Assembly: GCA_035293945.1 (NCBI GenBank)
Contig: DATGLV010000038.1
Span: 1-64,000, forward strand
Origin: VAZQ01 sp035293945
Lineage (GTDB): Bacteria > Pseudomonadota > Alphaproteobacteria > Rhizobiales > Xanthobacteraceae
Direction of reading: 5' to 3'
Length of the DNA: 64,000 nt
Positions 49,393-58,777 of the stretch are shown piece by piece. Positions within the stretch are counted from its first letter, which is position 1. Each line of letters opens with the position of its first letter. A model generated the notes under the pieces. That model saw nothing but the letters and a program-made list of their open reading frames with translations, did no database searches and was not told where the DNA came from. The translations under genes and the position numbers were made by a program.

Positions 49393-50910
49393 ATGCGCGA
49401 CGATTACTTCCCCACGTCTGACGCTCCCGAGGACCTCTGCGAAGCCAACCAGGGAGCCAACCAAGATGCATCGCGGCGTACATTCTTGAGGTCGGGCGTC
49501 AGCCTCGCGGTGGCCGGCGGCATCGCGGCCGGGATGCCGGGCAGCGCGCCGGCACAGGGTATTACGGCAGCGGACAGCGATCCGCTGCTGCGTCGCCTGC
49601 AGTCACAGCGACGCTTTCTTCTGCGCGGTGGCATCGTGATGAGCCTTGATCGGCGGATCGGCGACTTTGCGCAAGCCGATCTGCTCGTCGAGGACGGCAA
49701 GATCCGCGAGCTCAGGCCAAGCATTGCGGTCGGGGACGATACCCCGGTCATCGAGGCGACCAACAAGATCGTGATCCCGGGCTTTGTCGATACTCATAGC
49801 CACTCCTATCAGGGGCTGCTGCGGGACATCATGCCCAACGGTCTGCTCAGTCCGGATTACAATCGCGATGTGCAGACCTTGCTCACGCCCGCTTACGAGC
49901 CGGACGATGCCTATGCGGGCGAGCTGGTGAACGCACTCGGGCTGATCGACATGGGGACCACGACTGTGGTCGACATTTCGCAGGTCTCCCACTCGCCCGA
50001 GCACAGCGACGCCTGCATCCGCGCGCTGCAGGAATCGGGCATCCGGGCGGTGTTCTCCTATCACCGCGGTGCCGGGCCGCGCGCCCGCTTCCCGCAGGAT
50101 ATTACGCGGCTGCAGCGGACGTACTTCAATACGAAGGATCAGCTGCTGACGCTGGCGCTTACCACCAGTCTCGATCCCAAGCTCTACGCGGTCGCGCGCG
50201 AAGCCGATGTGCCGGCGGTCTTGCACCTTGTCGGCAAGGATCTGAGCGAGAAGCTGCTCCAACTCGGACAGAGTGGACTGTTGCGGCCGGGCGATGAATA
50301 CATCCACTGCCTCGGTCTGAACGATGCGGCGTGGCGCCTGATGAAGGATACGGGCGGCCACGTGTCCATCTGCGCGCAGATCGACATGATGATGGGACAT
50401 GGCACGCCGACCATTCAGGAGGCCCTCGACCACGGATTCAGGCCAAGCCTGAGCACGGATCATGGAGTGGAGATCGCCCAGGACTTCTTCTCAGTCATGC
50501 GATCCACGCTGATGTTCCAGCGCTGGCAGCTGCTGCAACGCGCGCGCAACGGTGAGCAGAACCTGCCACCATTGCTGACCTGCCGCGATATGCTTGAGTT
50601 CGCGACCATCGAAGGCGCGCGCTGCGCCAACCTGGAGAGGCGGATCGGAAGCCTCTCGCCCGGTAAGGACGCCGATATCCTGCTGTTGAGCACTGACCGG
50701 CCGAGTGTGTGGCCGCTGAACAATGCACCAGGGGTCGTTGTCAACATGATGAATCCCGGCCATGTCGACACCGTGATCATTGCCGGGAAGATCAGGAAAT
50801 GGCGCGGAGCCCTGGTGGGCATAGATCTGAGCCGCGTGCAGCGGCGCGTTCAAAAAGCGCGTGACGCGGTGATGCGCCGCGTGGGTTTTGCGGTCGGCGA
50901 GTTCGGCTGA
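49393..50910 (+). CDS. Tat-exported amidohydrolase (TrzA/AtzA-like)
   Basis: 505 residues. GGGAGGAATAA before ATG 49393; Tat signal SRRTFLRSGVSLAVAGGIAAG; H135-x-H137 in PGFVDTHSHS as metal ligands; later His in VLHLVG, HCLGLND and the STDHG motif carrying the catalytic Asp. This is the deaminase/chlorohydrolase group acting on s-triazines, cytosine, guanine or hydroxyatrazine analogues. Such enzymes are normally cytoplasmic. The same operon as the triple-RidA protein suggests hydrolysis or deamination of an N-containing compound in the periplasm with RidA clearing the imine; inferred. Confidence 0.88.
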   Translation: MRDDYFPTSDAPEDLCEANQGANQDASRRTFLRSGVSLAVAGGIAAGMPGSAPAQGITAADSDPLLRRLQSQRRFLLRGGIVMSLDRRIGDFAQADLLVEDGKIRELRPSIAVGDDTPVIEATNKIVIPGFVDTHSHSYQGLLRDIMPNGLLSPDYNRDVQTLLTPAYEPDDAYAGELVNALGLIDMGTTTVVDISQVSHSPEHSDACIRALQESGIRAVFSYHRGAGPRARFPQDITRLQRTYFNTKDQLLTLALTTSLDPKLYAVAREADVPAVLHLVGKDLSEKLLQLGQSGLLRPGDEYIHCLGLNDAAWRLMKDTGGHVSICAQIDMMMGHGTPTIQEALDHGFRPSLSTDHGVEIAQDFFSVMRSTLMFQRWQLLQRARNGEQNLPPLLTCRDMLEFATIEGARCANLERRIGSLSPGKDADILLLSTDRPSVWPLNNAPGVVVNMMNPGHVDTVIIAGKIRKWRGALVGIDLSRVQRRVQKARDAVMRRVGFAVGEFG

Positions 50911-51029
50911 GCGAACACCTACGATCTGCGAGGTCGCATTTGATTCGGATTTGGAAAGGCTCAAGCTGAGCAATTCGGGTCCGGTGGAGTCGGCATTACT
51001 CGAACAACGCGCTCGTCTCTGCCCACACT

Positions 51030-51569
51030 TCAGGGCGGGGCGTCGCGCGCGGCGGCGCCGGCGCCGACAGCGCGGCCTGTCTGCACGGAATCGCCGAATA
51101 CCGCCTTTACGGCCTCCACCGCGCACATTTCATCGTTTCCACCCGGGCCTGCGACCCCGATTGCGCCGAGTGTACGACCGTTCTGGATGATCGGAACACC
51201 TCCCGGCTGTGGAAAATCGCCGAACCAGACGTATTCGGCATTACCCTTTTTCACTAAATCCATGAGCTGACTGGTTGCGCGGCCCCAGCGCGCGGCTGTC
51301 ACCGCTTTGAGCTCAGCGGTCTTGGGGGCACTGGCTGATGCACCCTGGCGGGCAAAGAAATAGAGAAGATGCCCCGCAGGGTCCACGACAGCAACCGCAG
51401 TCGCAGTGTCGGCCTTCGCCGCGAATGCCACGCAGGCTTCGCCGAGCTGCCGTGCTGCCGCGCTCGAGATTTGCGGCACCTGCACGATCAGAGGCTCGGT
51501 CGCAGCATCAGCACGCGACGCGAAGACCGCGAGCGCCGCATACAACGCAATCTGAAATCGATCCGGCAT
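51030..51569 (-). CDS. GlcG/HbpS-family (DUF336) secreted protein
   Basis: 179 residues. A short signal (MPDRFQIALYAALAVFASRADA), then SSAAARQLGEACVAFAAKADTATAVAVVDPAGHLLYFFARQGA, YVWFGDFPQPGGVPIIQNGRTLGAIGVAGPGGNDEMCAVEAVKAV. The latter GxIGVSG-like stretch is the family hallmark. Members bind haem or small ligands (HbpS) or lie in glycolate operons (GlcG). CAGGAGATAT precedes ATG 51569. A single gene, convergent with the amidohydrolase operon. Confidence 0.88.
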   Translation of the reverse strand: MPDRFQIALYAALAVFASRADAATEPLIVQVPQISSAAARQLGEACVAFAAKADTATAVAVVDPAGHLLYFFARQGASASAPKTAELKAVTAARWGRATSQLMDLVKKGNAEYVWFGDFPQPGGVPIIQNGRTLGAIGVAGPGGNDEMCAVEAVKAVFGDSVQTGRAVGAGAAARDAPP

Positions 51570-51781
51570 CGATATCTCCTGGTCCCACGATTCGACGAGG
51601 TCTTGCCCGGATAGAGCATATCCGGACTGGCCGTCTGATCGCTACCTGCGCCCGTGGTCCCCGTCGCACCGACAGGACCCCAATTCACGTTGCTCAGGAG
51701 AATCGCTGACGATGACACACCGTTGAAGGCGACCTGCACCTCGAGCCGTATCGCTGCTCAGATTCCTGGAGCTTACGATCG

Positions 51782-52834
51782 CTAGAACAGTGCCTTGAGG
51801 GTCTCGACAATCCTTGCAGCTACTGTTTTGGAGCTGGGCGGCGTATCAAGGTGGTCGACGACGACGAGACGGTTGACCTCGCCGTTCAGGTAGGCGTGGA
51901 GGAAGGCCGGATAATCACTGAAGGAAACGCATCCATTCGACTGGCCGTTGGGACCGAGCATATAAGAGTGCGCAAGCAACCCGTCGCGACCAAACATATT
52001 GCCGTGGCCGGCAGGCAAAAGACGGATGGCGCGAACGCCATGAAAGGGCTCTTCGCGCAACGAGAGATTATAGACATTCGGTGGAGTCGGCCCGAGATCC
52101 TTGTCTTTCACATAGCGAGGATCGTCGAGGCGCTTGCCAAATCCCGAATGCGCTTCCAGCGCCCGCCCATTGGGCAGATAGACCTTATGGGCGGAAATAT
52201 CATAGATCGCGGTATGGTCGTCATCATCGACAGGCGAGTTTGCGTCCTCGGAAGCATCGGGGTTGGAAAGCTGCTTCTTGGAAATGCCGGCCGGCGATAA
52301 TGAAGCGAGTTGCGTGGCGGCTCGGCCGGTCCGGCCAGCCGCAGGACGGTCGGGCGCACGCGCTCCTGCCTCGGGCGAGGGAGGAAGCGTGCTGTATACG
52401 AGCACCTCCGTCTCGTCCATCGGGCGAACGGCGGAAAAGCCGAACGAGGACTTAAAACGTTCATCGAAAGAGATGACGTGTGACCTCTGTTGCACGCTCT
52501 CGGTGGCGAGCAAGGAGCGATCTCCGGTAGACGGGGCGGCCTGGAGCGGCCTGTTCGAGTCCTCCGTCCCCGGGTCAAAATAAGCAACGTCCAGGCTGGC
52601 GACGCGCCATTCCCGACTGTTTGGGATTGGGGTCTCATGCGCAGCCCATAGGCGGTCGAAACCCTTTGGCTGAGTCGTTTCGGAAATCGAGAGGGTGGAG
52701 GGCACGGCGCGCAAGCCGAGCGCAAACCCGAGGATCAATGCCGTGACCCCGATGCAGCCAAAGCGCAACGCGGGGTGAATTAAGATTCCCCCGTGCGCCA
52801 GCCAATCTGCTGCTTGTAGCTTCGCGCCCCGCAC
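51782..52834 (-). CDS. DUF2778 (Tlde1-like L,D-transpeptidase fold) envelope protein
   Basis: 350 residues. A membrane segment (about 25-45, FGCIGVTALILGFALGLRAV) anchors it; a variable linker follows; the C-terminal domain (about 210-345) has YDISAHKVYLPNGRALEAHSGFG, then H289 and C302 in AHSYMLGPNGQSNGCVSFSD, the His/Cys pair of L,D-transpeptidases. DUF2778 includes the Salmonella type VI effector Tlde1, but rhizobia have many copies without type VI genes, so cell-wall remodelling is likelier. GTG 52834 has GGGGGA upstream. No immunity gene is recognisable next to it. Confidence 0.82.
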   Translation of the reverse strand: MRGAKLQAADWLAHGGILIHPALRFGCIGVTALILGFALGLRAVPSTLSISETTQPKGFDRLWAAHETPIPNSREWRVASLDVAYFDPGTEDSNRPLQAAPSTGDRSLLATESVQQRSHVISFDERFKSSFGFSAVRPMDETEVLVYSTLPPSPEAGARAPDRPAAGRTGRAATQLASLSPAGISKKQLSNPDASEDANSPVDDDDHTAIYDISAHKVYLPNGRALEAHSGFGKRLDDPRYVKDKDLGPTPPNVYNLSLREEPFHGVRAIRLLPAGHGNMFGRDGLLAHSYMLGPNGQSNGCVSFSDYPAFLHAYLNGEVNRLVVVDHLDTPPSSKTVAARIVETLKALF

Positions 52835-53104
52835 CCCACGTCCCCCGACTACAGGTCAAGAACACAAAGCAAATACGGCCAAAGAAAGGTCTTGGGACGC
52901 GCAAATCGCTGAGCCGCCACGGACTTATTCGAAGAACCCGGAAAACATTTGCCCGCGCCCAGGCCTTTCCCATTTTGGTACAAAGCGTGCGTGGCAATCA
53001 CTGCGATTGCAGATTGCAAACGGCAGATCTTGCCTACTGGGATTTCGCTGGAGCGGCTGTCACCTGCGTTTGCGCGCGACGCCCCAATGCCCGGAGAACC
53101 GACA

Positions 53105-54598
53105 CTAGAAAAAATCGAAATACTCGTTCTGCTCCCAGGCGGTGGTCTCCTCGCCCGGATCGGCGAGCCCTTGGTCGGCGAGCCAGCGCAGGAAGCGTCC
53201 AGTCTCGTTGCGCTTGAGCCGCAAAAAATAGTTCATGAAAATATCGCCGAACTGCTCGCGATAAAGCGGCTCGTGCTCGAGGGCATCGAGCGCGGCCATC
53301 AGGCTCTTCGGCAGCAGCGGACGCTCCGCCGCATAGGGCTCGTCATTGGGCGGACCGGGGTCGATCGCCCCCTCAATGCCGGCGAGCCCCGCCACAATCT
53401 GCGAGGCGGCATAAAGATACGGATTGGCAGCTGGTTCACCGGCGCGGTTCTCCAGGCGGGTGGCCTTGTCGCCTGGCGCGCCCAGGACGCGGATCATGGC
53501 GCCGCGATGATCGGGGCACCACGTAGCGCGGTCGGGCGCAAGCGAGTTGGGCCGCAGTCGCCGGTAACCGTTGACGGTCGGTGTTGCAAATGCCGCAGCA
53601 GGAGCCGCATACCGCAGCAGCCCGCCGAGAAAGTGCCGGCCGAGCACCGACAGGCATTCAGGCTCCGCTTTCGGCGTGAACAAGTTTGCCCCCGCGGCGT
53701 CGATCAACGATTGATGCAGGTGCCAGCCGCTCGAATAGTAGCCTTTGAGGCCGGGCCGGCACATGAAGCTCGCGAAGTAGCCCATGCGGCGGCAGAGTTG
53801 CTTGGTGGCGGTGCGGAAGAAAACCAGATTGTCGGCGGCGCGGAGCGCCTCGGTCGGGGCGAATGTGCATTCGACCTGGCCCGGGCCCCACTCATTCTCA
53901 ACCGAGCGCAGCGGCAGATCGGTTTGCTCGAACGCTTGCACCAGCGCGCTCAAAACCGGCTGCATCAAGTCCATGTTGGATTCGGAATGATAAGAGTATC
54001 CCGGCTCCGCCGGGGAAGTTGCGACTGGACGGCCGCGTATGCCGGGGGCGCCGATATGCTCGTCATTGAGCATCGTTTCGCTGACGCGCAACAGATACCA
54101 TTCGATCTCGAGCCCCAAAATATACCCCATGCCGCGCTTGGCGAGCCGCTCGAGCTGCCGCCGCAGCAGATGCCGGGGCGAGAAGTGGAAGGGCAGGCCC
54201 GTCTTGAAATACTCGTCGCACAGAACCCAGCCGATTCCTCCCGCCCAGGGAAGAACGCGAAATGTCGACGGGTCCGGAACGATGACGAGGTTCGGTGAGC
54301 CGGTCATCTCGTCGAGGCCCATGCCGCCGCCGCGGGTGAATGATGCGAAGGTCCTGGCGTTGGCCGAATCGAGCGTGGTGGTCGCCACATTGATGTTGTA
54401 GCCGTCGGTCAGCGCGGCGAGGAAGACCGGCAGCGTCACTGCCTTGGCGCGCGAGGCGCCGTGCGGATCGGCCCAGGCCATGCGCACAAGCTGGAGCGGC
54501 TCGAGCTTAAGGCGGCGCTCAAGCTCAGCGGCCTGCTCGCGCTGGGCGGCAGTCCAGAGATTATGCCGTGCGATAAAGCCGGACGGTTCCTTCAACAT
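53105..54598 (-). CDS. Glutamine-synthetase-family ligase (PuuA/GlnA-like)
   Basis: 497 residues from ATG 54598 (GGGGAGA upstream). GS core: SPNLVIVPDPSTFRVLPWAGGIGWVLCDEY, LGLEIEWYLL, SVENEWGPGQVECTF, GWHLHQSL, and RLENRAGEPAANPYLYAASQIVAGLAGIEG. The pattern is of gamma-glutamyl ligases joining glutamate to amines or polyamines rather than housekeeping GS; there is no adenylylation loop that I could identify. It is divergent from the metallo-hydrolase at 54817. It could glutamylate an amine released by the neighbouring hydrolases. Confidence 0.88.
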   Translation of the reverse strand: MLKEPSGFIARHNLWTAAQREQAAELERRLKLEPLQLVRMAWADPHGASRAKAVTLPVFLAALTDGYNINVATTTLDSANARTFASFTRGGGMGLDEMTGSPNLVIVPDPSTFRVLPWAGGIGWVLCDEYFKTGLPFHFSPRHLLRRQLERLAKRGMGYILGLEIEWYLLRVSETMLNDEHIGAPGIRGRPVATSPAEPGYSYHSESNMDLMQPVLSALVQAFEQTDLPLRSVENEWGPGQVECTFAPTEALRAADNLVFFRTATKQLCRRMGYFASFMCRPGLKGYYSSGWHLHQSLIDAAGANLFTPKAEPECLSVLGRHFLGGLLRYAAPAAAFATPTVNGYRRLRPNSLAPDRATWCPDHRGAMIRVLGAPGDKATRLENRAGEPAANPYLYAASQIVAGLAGIEGAIDPGPPNDEPYAAERPLLPKSLMAALDALEHEPLYREQFGDIFMNYFLRLKRNETGRFLRWLADQGLADPGEETTAWEQNEYFDFF

Positions 54599-54816
54599 TT
54601 GTCTCCCCACGCAAACCTCGCCAAGTCATTGTGGGGGCGGACCGATCCCCGATCAACAGCTCCGGCCCGCCTCACGCGGTGAGGCCGTTGAGCTTTTGCA
54701 TTTGTCGGGCTTGGCAGGGATAGCTACGATCGGCCTCACCGCAGGGTCGTCACTCGATCAGGCGAGGTCTGCGGGCGCGTTCGATTTCCGATGGGAATGG
54801 GAAAGGGGCGTTTGGC

Positions 54817-55731
54817 ATGAGAGCGATGATTGCGGCGGCGGCGTTCTTGGCGCTGGGACCTGGCGCGGTTGCGCAGCAACTGCAGCCATTGGCACCTACT
54901 CCAGACTTCGACAAGGTCACCATCAAGACAACCAATCTCGGCAACCAGATCTACGTGCTCGAGGGCGAAGGTGGCAATATCACGGTGGCGGTTGCCGACG
55001 ACGGCGTGTTCGTGATCGACAGCCAGTTCGCGCCGCTGTACGGCAAGATCAAAGCCGCTATTGGGGCGGTGACCAACAAGCCGGTTCGCTATCTCATCAT
55101 CACCCATTTCCATCGCGACCATACCGGCAGTGCCGAAGCCTTCGGCCGCGACGGCGCTACGATCGTGGCACACGAGAGCGTCAAGACGCACATGGAGGCC
55201 GGAACGCGCAACGGCCTCACCGGAAACATGGTGCCGCCGGCGCCGGCGATCGCACTGCCGAAGGTGACTTTCACCGACGGCACGACGCTTCGCCTGCAGG
55301 GCCGCGTGGCCGAGCTCAAGCACTCGCCCGCCGTTCACACGGATGGCGACACTTACGTCTATTTCCCCGATGCCGATGTGCTCGCGACCGGCGATATCGT
55401 GTTCCTGGGCCGCTACCCCAATATCGATTTCGCTTATGGGGGCAGCATCGACGGTATGATCCGCGGGGTCGATGAGCTCATCAATTTCGCCAAGGAGACC
55501 ACCACGATCGTGCCCGGCCATGGGCCGGTCGGCACCAAGGCGAACATGCGGGAATATCGCGAAATGCTGGTGGTCGCACGCGATCGCATCGCCAAACTGA
55601 AAGCCGCCGGCAAGAGCGAGGACGAGGTCGTGGCCGCAAAGCCAAACGCGGACTACGACGCGCGGTTTGGGCTCGATGCGCGGTCGAACGGCAATTTCAT
55701 CCGAGTGGTGTATCGATCGCTGCCGAAGTAG
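54817..55731 (+). CDS. Secreted metallo-beta-lactamase-fold hydrolase
   Basis: 304 residues. Signal peptide MRAMIAAAAFLALGPGAVAQQ; zinc motif H97-x-H99-x-D101-H102 (THFHRDHTG); later His in KHSPAVHTDGDTYVYFP, GDIVF Asp and VPGHGP. The overall order resembles secreted MBL-fold proteins (quinohaemoprotein-type SoxH-like), not a proven antibiotic lactamase. ATG 54817 is weakly supported by GAAAGGGGC 7 bases upstream. A single gene divergent from the glutamine-synthetase-like gene. Confidence 0.88.
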   Translation: MRAMIAAAAFLALGPGAVAQQLQPLAPTPDFDKVTIKTTNLGNQIYVLEGEGGNITVAVADDGVFVIDSQFAPLYGKIKAAIGAVTNKPVRYLIITHFHRDHTGSAEAFGRDGATIVAHESVKTHMEAGTRNGLTGNMVPPAPAIALPKVTFTDGTTLRLQGRVAELKHSPAVHTDGDTYVYFPDADVLATGDIVFLGRYPNIDFAYGGSIDGMIRGVDELINFAKETTTIVPGHGPVGTKANMREYREMLVVARDRIAKLKAAGKSEDEVVAAKPNADYDARFGLDARSNGNFIRVVYRSLPK

Positions 55732-55813
55732 AGCGCGATCCCGAGAGCTAAAGTGATTGTTGGATGGTGCTCGGTGGGCAACGCGCTGCGTCGAGGCGAC
55801 AACGCGCGCCGGC

Positions 55814-58129
55814 TCAGCTCACCACGAAGACAATCGAATCCGGCGAGTGCTCGAAAATGCTGCTGGCAGTCTCGCCAAAAAAGAGCGTATCGCCGCTCCG
55901 GCGGCCGACGCCCATGATAATGAGATTGTGCCGGCCACGCTTGGCTTCCGCAAGCACAGCTTCATCAGGGGCGATATCAGAGCGCACCGCGGTCCTGATC
56001 GAAAAATCGTACTGATCAGCAATATCAACGATATCCTTGAGAATGGCTTGCTCTTGCCGCCGCACACGTAACCCGCCACGGTGCGCCAGCCCGGCCTTCA
56101 CGTTCGAGACATAGAGCACGGTGAGCGCCGCCGTCGAAACACGCGCGACCGCGATGGCAAGCTCGGCTGCGCGGCGAGACATGCCGCTGCCATTGACCGG
56201 AACCAGGATGTTGAGCGGTCCTTGCGCTGGGTCACGCAGATGTATGCCGCGCGCGGCCACAATGGCGAGGGGGCCCGAAAACGCAGCCGCAATATTGTTC
56301 GCTTGCGGGTGGAAACCGCCGCCCTTCATTTGCAAGTTCTTGAGCCCAATGAACAGCAAGTCATAGCCCTTGCGCGCCTCCTGGGCCACAACATCCCCGG
56401 CCGATGCTTCCGATCTGTGCGGCGCCCTGCGCACGGTGACGTCGGCAACGGCAGGTTCGCCCTCCTGCGGCTGCTTGGCTCTCACCTTCTCGGCGGCCGC
56501 TTTGACCGCGTCCTTGACGCTCTCGCGCTGAGCGCGATCGCGGTCCGGGTCGGACCGATCCCGCCGATTGCCGCGGTCGTCCGCTTCGATCGACAACACC
56601 GTGATGGGCAAACCGCGCGGACCGGCGAGGTGACCGGCAATTCGTGAGGCAAATTTGCCGTTCGGGCTTTCGTCGACGGCGAGCAGCAGCCGCTCGAGGT
56701 TCGGGACGAAGCCCCGCGCCTCCATTTCCTCGCGCTCGAGCCGTTCCTTCTCGGCCCTGCGCATGGGCACCCGACGCAGCGCCCAGCGCAGCATCGGCGG
56801 CATCATCAGAGTGGTCGCTGCCGCCATTGCGACGATCATGGTGAACAGGTTTCCGCTCAGCGCTCCCATCGAGAGCCCGATCGAGGCGACGATGACCTCT
56901 GTCGATCCCCGCGCGTTCATGGCGCAGGCAAGAGCAACCGACTCCGCGCGCCTCAGTCCGCCTATGGCTCCGCCCAGGAAAGCACCGGTGAACTTTCCGA
57001 AGCTGGCGATTGCAATCAGGACGACCGCCATGAGCAGCAGTGAAGGATTGCGGAAGACCGTCATGTCGGCATTGAGGCCGGCGACGGCGAAGAATACCGG
57101 CATGAAGAACGCGATGACTAATCCGCGCAGCTGCTCTTCGACGTGCTTGCTGAGAATGGGCGACTCGCCGATCAGCACGCCCGCCACGAAGGCGCCAAGC
57201 ACGGTCTGCACGCCGATGCGTGCGGTGATGAGCGCCATCGCCGCCATTATCGCCAAAATCATGGTGATGACCGGGAAATCGCTGATGAAATTGTCGTTGA
57301 CAAAGCGGATCAGCCAGAAAACCGCGCGCCGTCCTACTGTGAAGCTCGCAATCAGAAAGGCGATCGTTCCCAGGAGGCTCTTTCCGGCGTGCGAGATGTC
57401 GAAAGTTCCGGCCTGCCCCAGCCCGAATATGAGCGAGATGATGATCCAGCCCATCGTGTCTTCCAGGATTGCGGAAGCCATGATCACCTGGCCCAGATTG
57501 CGCCGCATGAAGTTCATCTCGCGGATGATCGTGGCGACGATCTTGATCGACGAAATTGAGAGAGCGGTGCCGAGAAAGAGCGAGGTGATAAGCCGCTTGT
57601 CGGCGTTCGGGAGCAGCGAGGTCGGGATAAAGGCGCCGAGCGCTGTTCCGCATGCGAACGGCACCGCGACTCCGAGAAGGGAAATGCTGATCGCGGCGCG
57701 GCCGACCTTGCTCACTAGCTTGAGATCGGTCTCCATCCCGGTCAGGAGCAATAGAAGAAGGATGCCGAACTGGGATACGGCATCCAGCATGCTCTTTTGC
57801 TCTTGTGAAGCTGGGAAGAGCCAATGCTGCGCGTTCGGCCAGATCCAGCCCAGCACCGAGGGCCCGAGCAGAATGCCCGCGAGAAGCTGCCCCATCACCG
57901 AAGGCTGGCCGATGCGCTGCATCGCCTCGCCGAGCAGGCGACCGCACAGCATCAGGGCAAGCAGCTGTGCCAGAAAGACCGCTTCGCCGCCTCCGGCGAT
58001 CGTGCCGCCACCCTCGGCCGCAAGCGCCGGTGTGGCGCTGCAGCACAGAAACAGGATCCCGATTGGGACCCACAATGCCCCGCCCGAGCCTCGCCAGCGC
58101 TTAACCCCAGCCATGCTTAAGGCCGTCAT
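55814..58129 (-). CDS. Kef-type cation/proton antiporter fused to universal-stress domains
   Basis: 771 residues. Signal or first helix (VPIGILFLCCSATPALAAE), then a CPA2 antiporter domain of about 12 helices (about 50-450; FGILLLLLLTGMETDLKLV, MNARGSTEVIVASIGLSMG). Two cytoplasmic UspA-like domains follow: GFVPNLERLLLAVDESPNGKFASRIAGHL and GPLNILVPVNGSGMSRRAAELAIAVARVS, ending GRHNLIIMGVGRRSGDTLFFGETASSIFEHSPDSIVFVVS with the GxGxxRSG-like ATP motif. Probably potassium or sodium efflux controlled by nucleotide. ATG 58129 is chosen; ATG 58114 is possible. Confidence 0.88.
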   Translation of the reverse strand: MTALSMAGVKRWRGSGGALWVPIGILFLCCSATPALAAEGGGTIAGGGEAVFLAQLLALMLCGRLLGEAMQRIGQPSVMGQLLAGILLGPSVLGWIWPNAQHWLFPASQEQKSMLDAVSQFGILLLLLLTGMETDLKLVSKVGRAAISISLLGVAVPFACGTALGAFIPTSLLPNADKRLITSLFLGTALSISSIKIVATIIREMNFMRRNLGQVIMASAILEDTMGWIIISLIFGLGQAGTFDISHAGKSLLGTIAFLIASFTVGRRAVFWLIRFVNDNFISDFPVITMILAIMAAMALITARIGVQTVLGAFVAGVLIGESPILSKHVEEQLRGLVIAFFMPVFFAVAGLNADMTVFRNPSLLLMAVVLIAIASFGKFTGAFLGGAIGGLRRAESVALACAMNARGSTEVIVASIGLSMGALSGNLFTMIVAMAAATTLMMPPMLRWALRRVPMRRAEKERLEREEMEARGFVPNLERLLLAVDESPNGKFASRIAGHLAGPRGLPITVLSIEADDRGNRRDRSDPDRDRAQRESVKDAVKAAAEKVRAKQPQEGEPAVADVTVRRAPHRSEASAGDVVAQEARKGYDLLFIGLKNLQMKGGGFHPQANNIAAAFSGPLAIVAARGIHLRDPAQGPLNILVPVNGSGMSRRAAELAIAVARVSTAALTVLYVSNVKAGLAHRGGLRVRRQEQAILKDIVDIADQYDFSIRTAVRSDIAPDEAVLAEAKRGRHNLIIMGVGRRSGDTLFFGETASSIFEHSPDSIVFVVS

Positions 58130-58192
58130 GGGTGCGCCTATTTCGCGACCGCGCACCCCGGGTCGCACGCTGCGAAGCGCTCGAGCCCGCGC

Positions 58193-58636
58193 TTAAGAGG
58201 CGCCCAATTTCTCTGACGCGCGAGACGGCTCGCTCTCGTGCGCTGGCTTCGCGGCATCTTCGTCCTCGAGATGCGGCTGCGCCGGCAATTGCAGAACGCG
58301 GGCACGCTGGCCTTCACTCAGCTGCGTGAGCAGCACGATCTTGCCGTTGGGGAATTCCAGCGCGTCATGATGCTCATGCGGCTTCTCGGGATTGAGGCGG
58401 CGAAATCGTGCGACCGTCGCGCCGACCTTCCGGTTGCGGAATATCGCCAGGAAATGATCGTATTCGACGTCGTCATCGAACGCGATCTCGGTACCCGGCC
58501 GCACGCACACCGCGACATGCGGCTCGGTCTCGGCCGCGAAGCCCCGGGTGAAGGAACTGCGGAAGCGCGTGGTCACCAGCACGTCGCCGACCTGAGCCGG
58601 TCGCGACTGAAGATGCTCCAGGCTGTAGTCGCACAT
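58193..58636 (-). CDS. Conserved small protein (MCDYS family)
   Basis: 147 residues: MCDYSLEHLQSRPAQVGDVLVTTRFRSSFTRGFAAETEPHVAVCVRPGTEIAFDDDVEYDHF..., then KIVLLTQLSEGQRARVLQLP and a polar acidic tail. I recognise it as an uncharacterised alphaproteobacterial family often annotated hypothetical. AGGAG lies 8 bases before ATG 58636. A probable EcfG-type promoter (58703-58678) lies upstream. Soluble, function unknown. Confidence 0.8.
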   Translation of the reverse strand: MCDYSLEHLQSRPAQVGDVLVTTRFRSSFTRGFAAETEPHVAVCVRPGTEIAFDDDVEYDHFLAIFRNRKVGATVARFRRLNPEKPHEHHDALEFPNGKIVLLTQLSEGQRARVLQLPAQPHLEDEDAAKPAHESEPSRASEKLGAS

Positions 58637-58677
58637 TGGGGGTCTCCTGTCTTGGTTGGGCAGCCACCTTCCCAGCA

Positions 58678-58703
58678 AACTTCGATTGCGGGGTCCTAGT
58701 TCC
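58678..58703 (-). promoter_or_regulatory. Probable EcfG-type promoter
   Basis: Minus strand: GGAAC (58703-58699), 17 bases, AGTT (58681-58678); one mismatch to CGTT at its least conserved base. It is 42 bases before the MCDYS start. Confidence 0.5.
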
Positions 58704-58777
58704 CGATTGAGATCGGATCCCGGGAAAATGCCAGAGTGCACAAAAACCGCAGGCAATGGGTGGGACGGCCCAACCGG

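Noticed and set aside
51488..51739. 83-codon minus-strand frame upstream of the GlcG/HbpS gene
   Set aside because: Its first 50 codons look plausible (GPVGATGTTGAG) but it overlaps the ribosome site and start of the downstream gene in another frame, has no strong ribosome site and no family.
52552..52570. tRNA-like T-arm sequence GTTCGAGTCC
   Set aside because: It lies inside the DUF2778 coding frame; no cloverleaf or acceptor stem surrounds it.
54817..55731. Antibiotic beta-lactamase
   Set aside because: HxHxDH is common to the whole MBL fold; nothing specific to class B lactamases was found.
56655..58196. 513-codon open frame opposite the antiporter
   Set aside because: Ser/Thr/Arg/Ala/Met-rich mirror of a membrane protein, no start signal.
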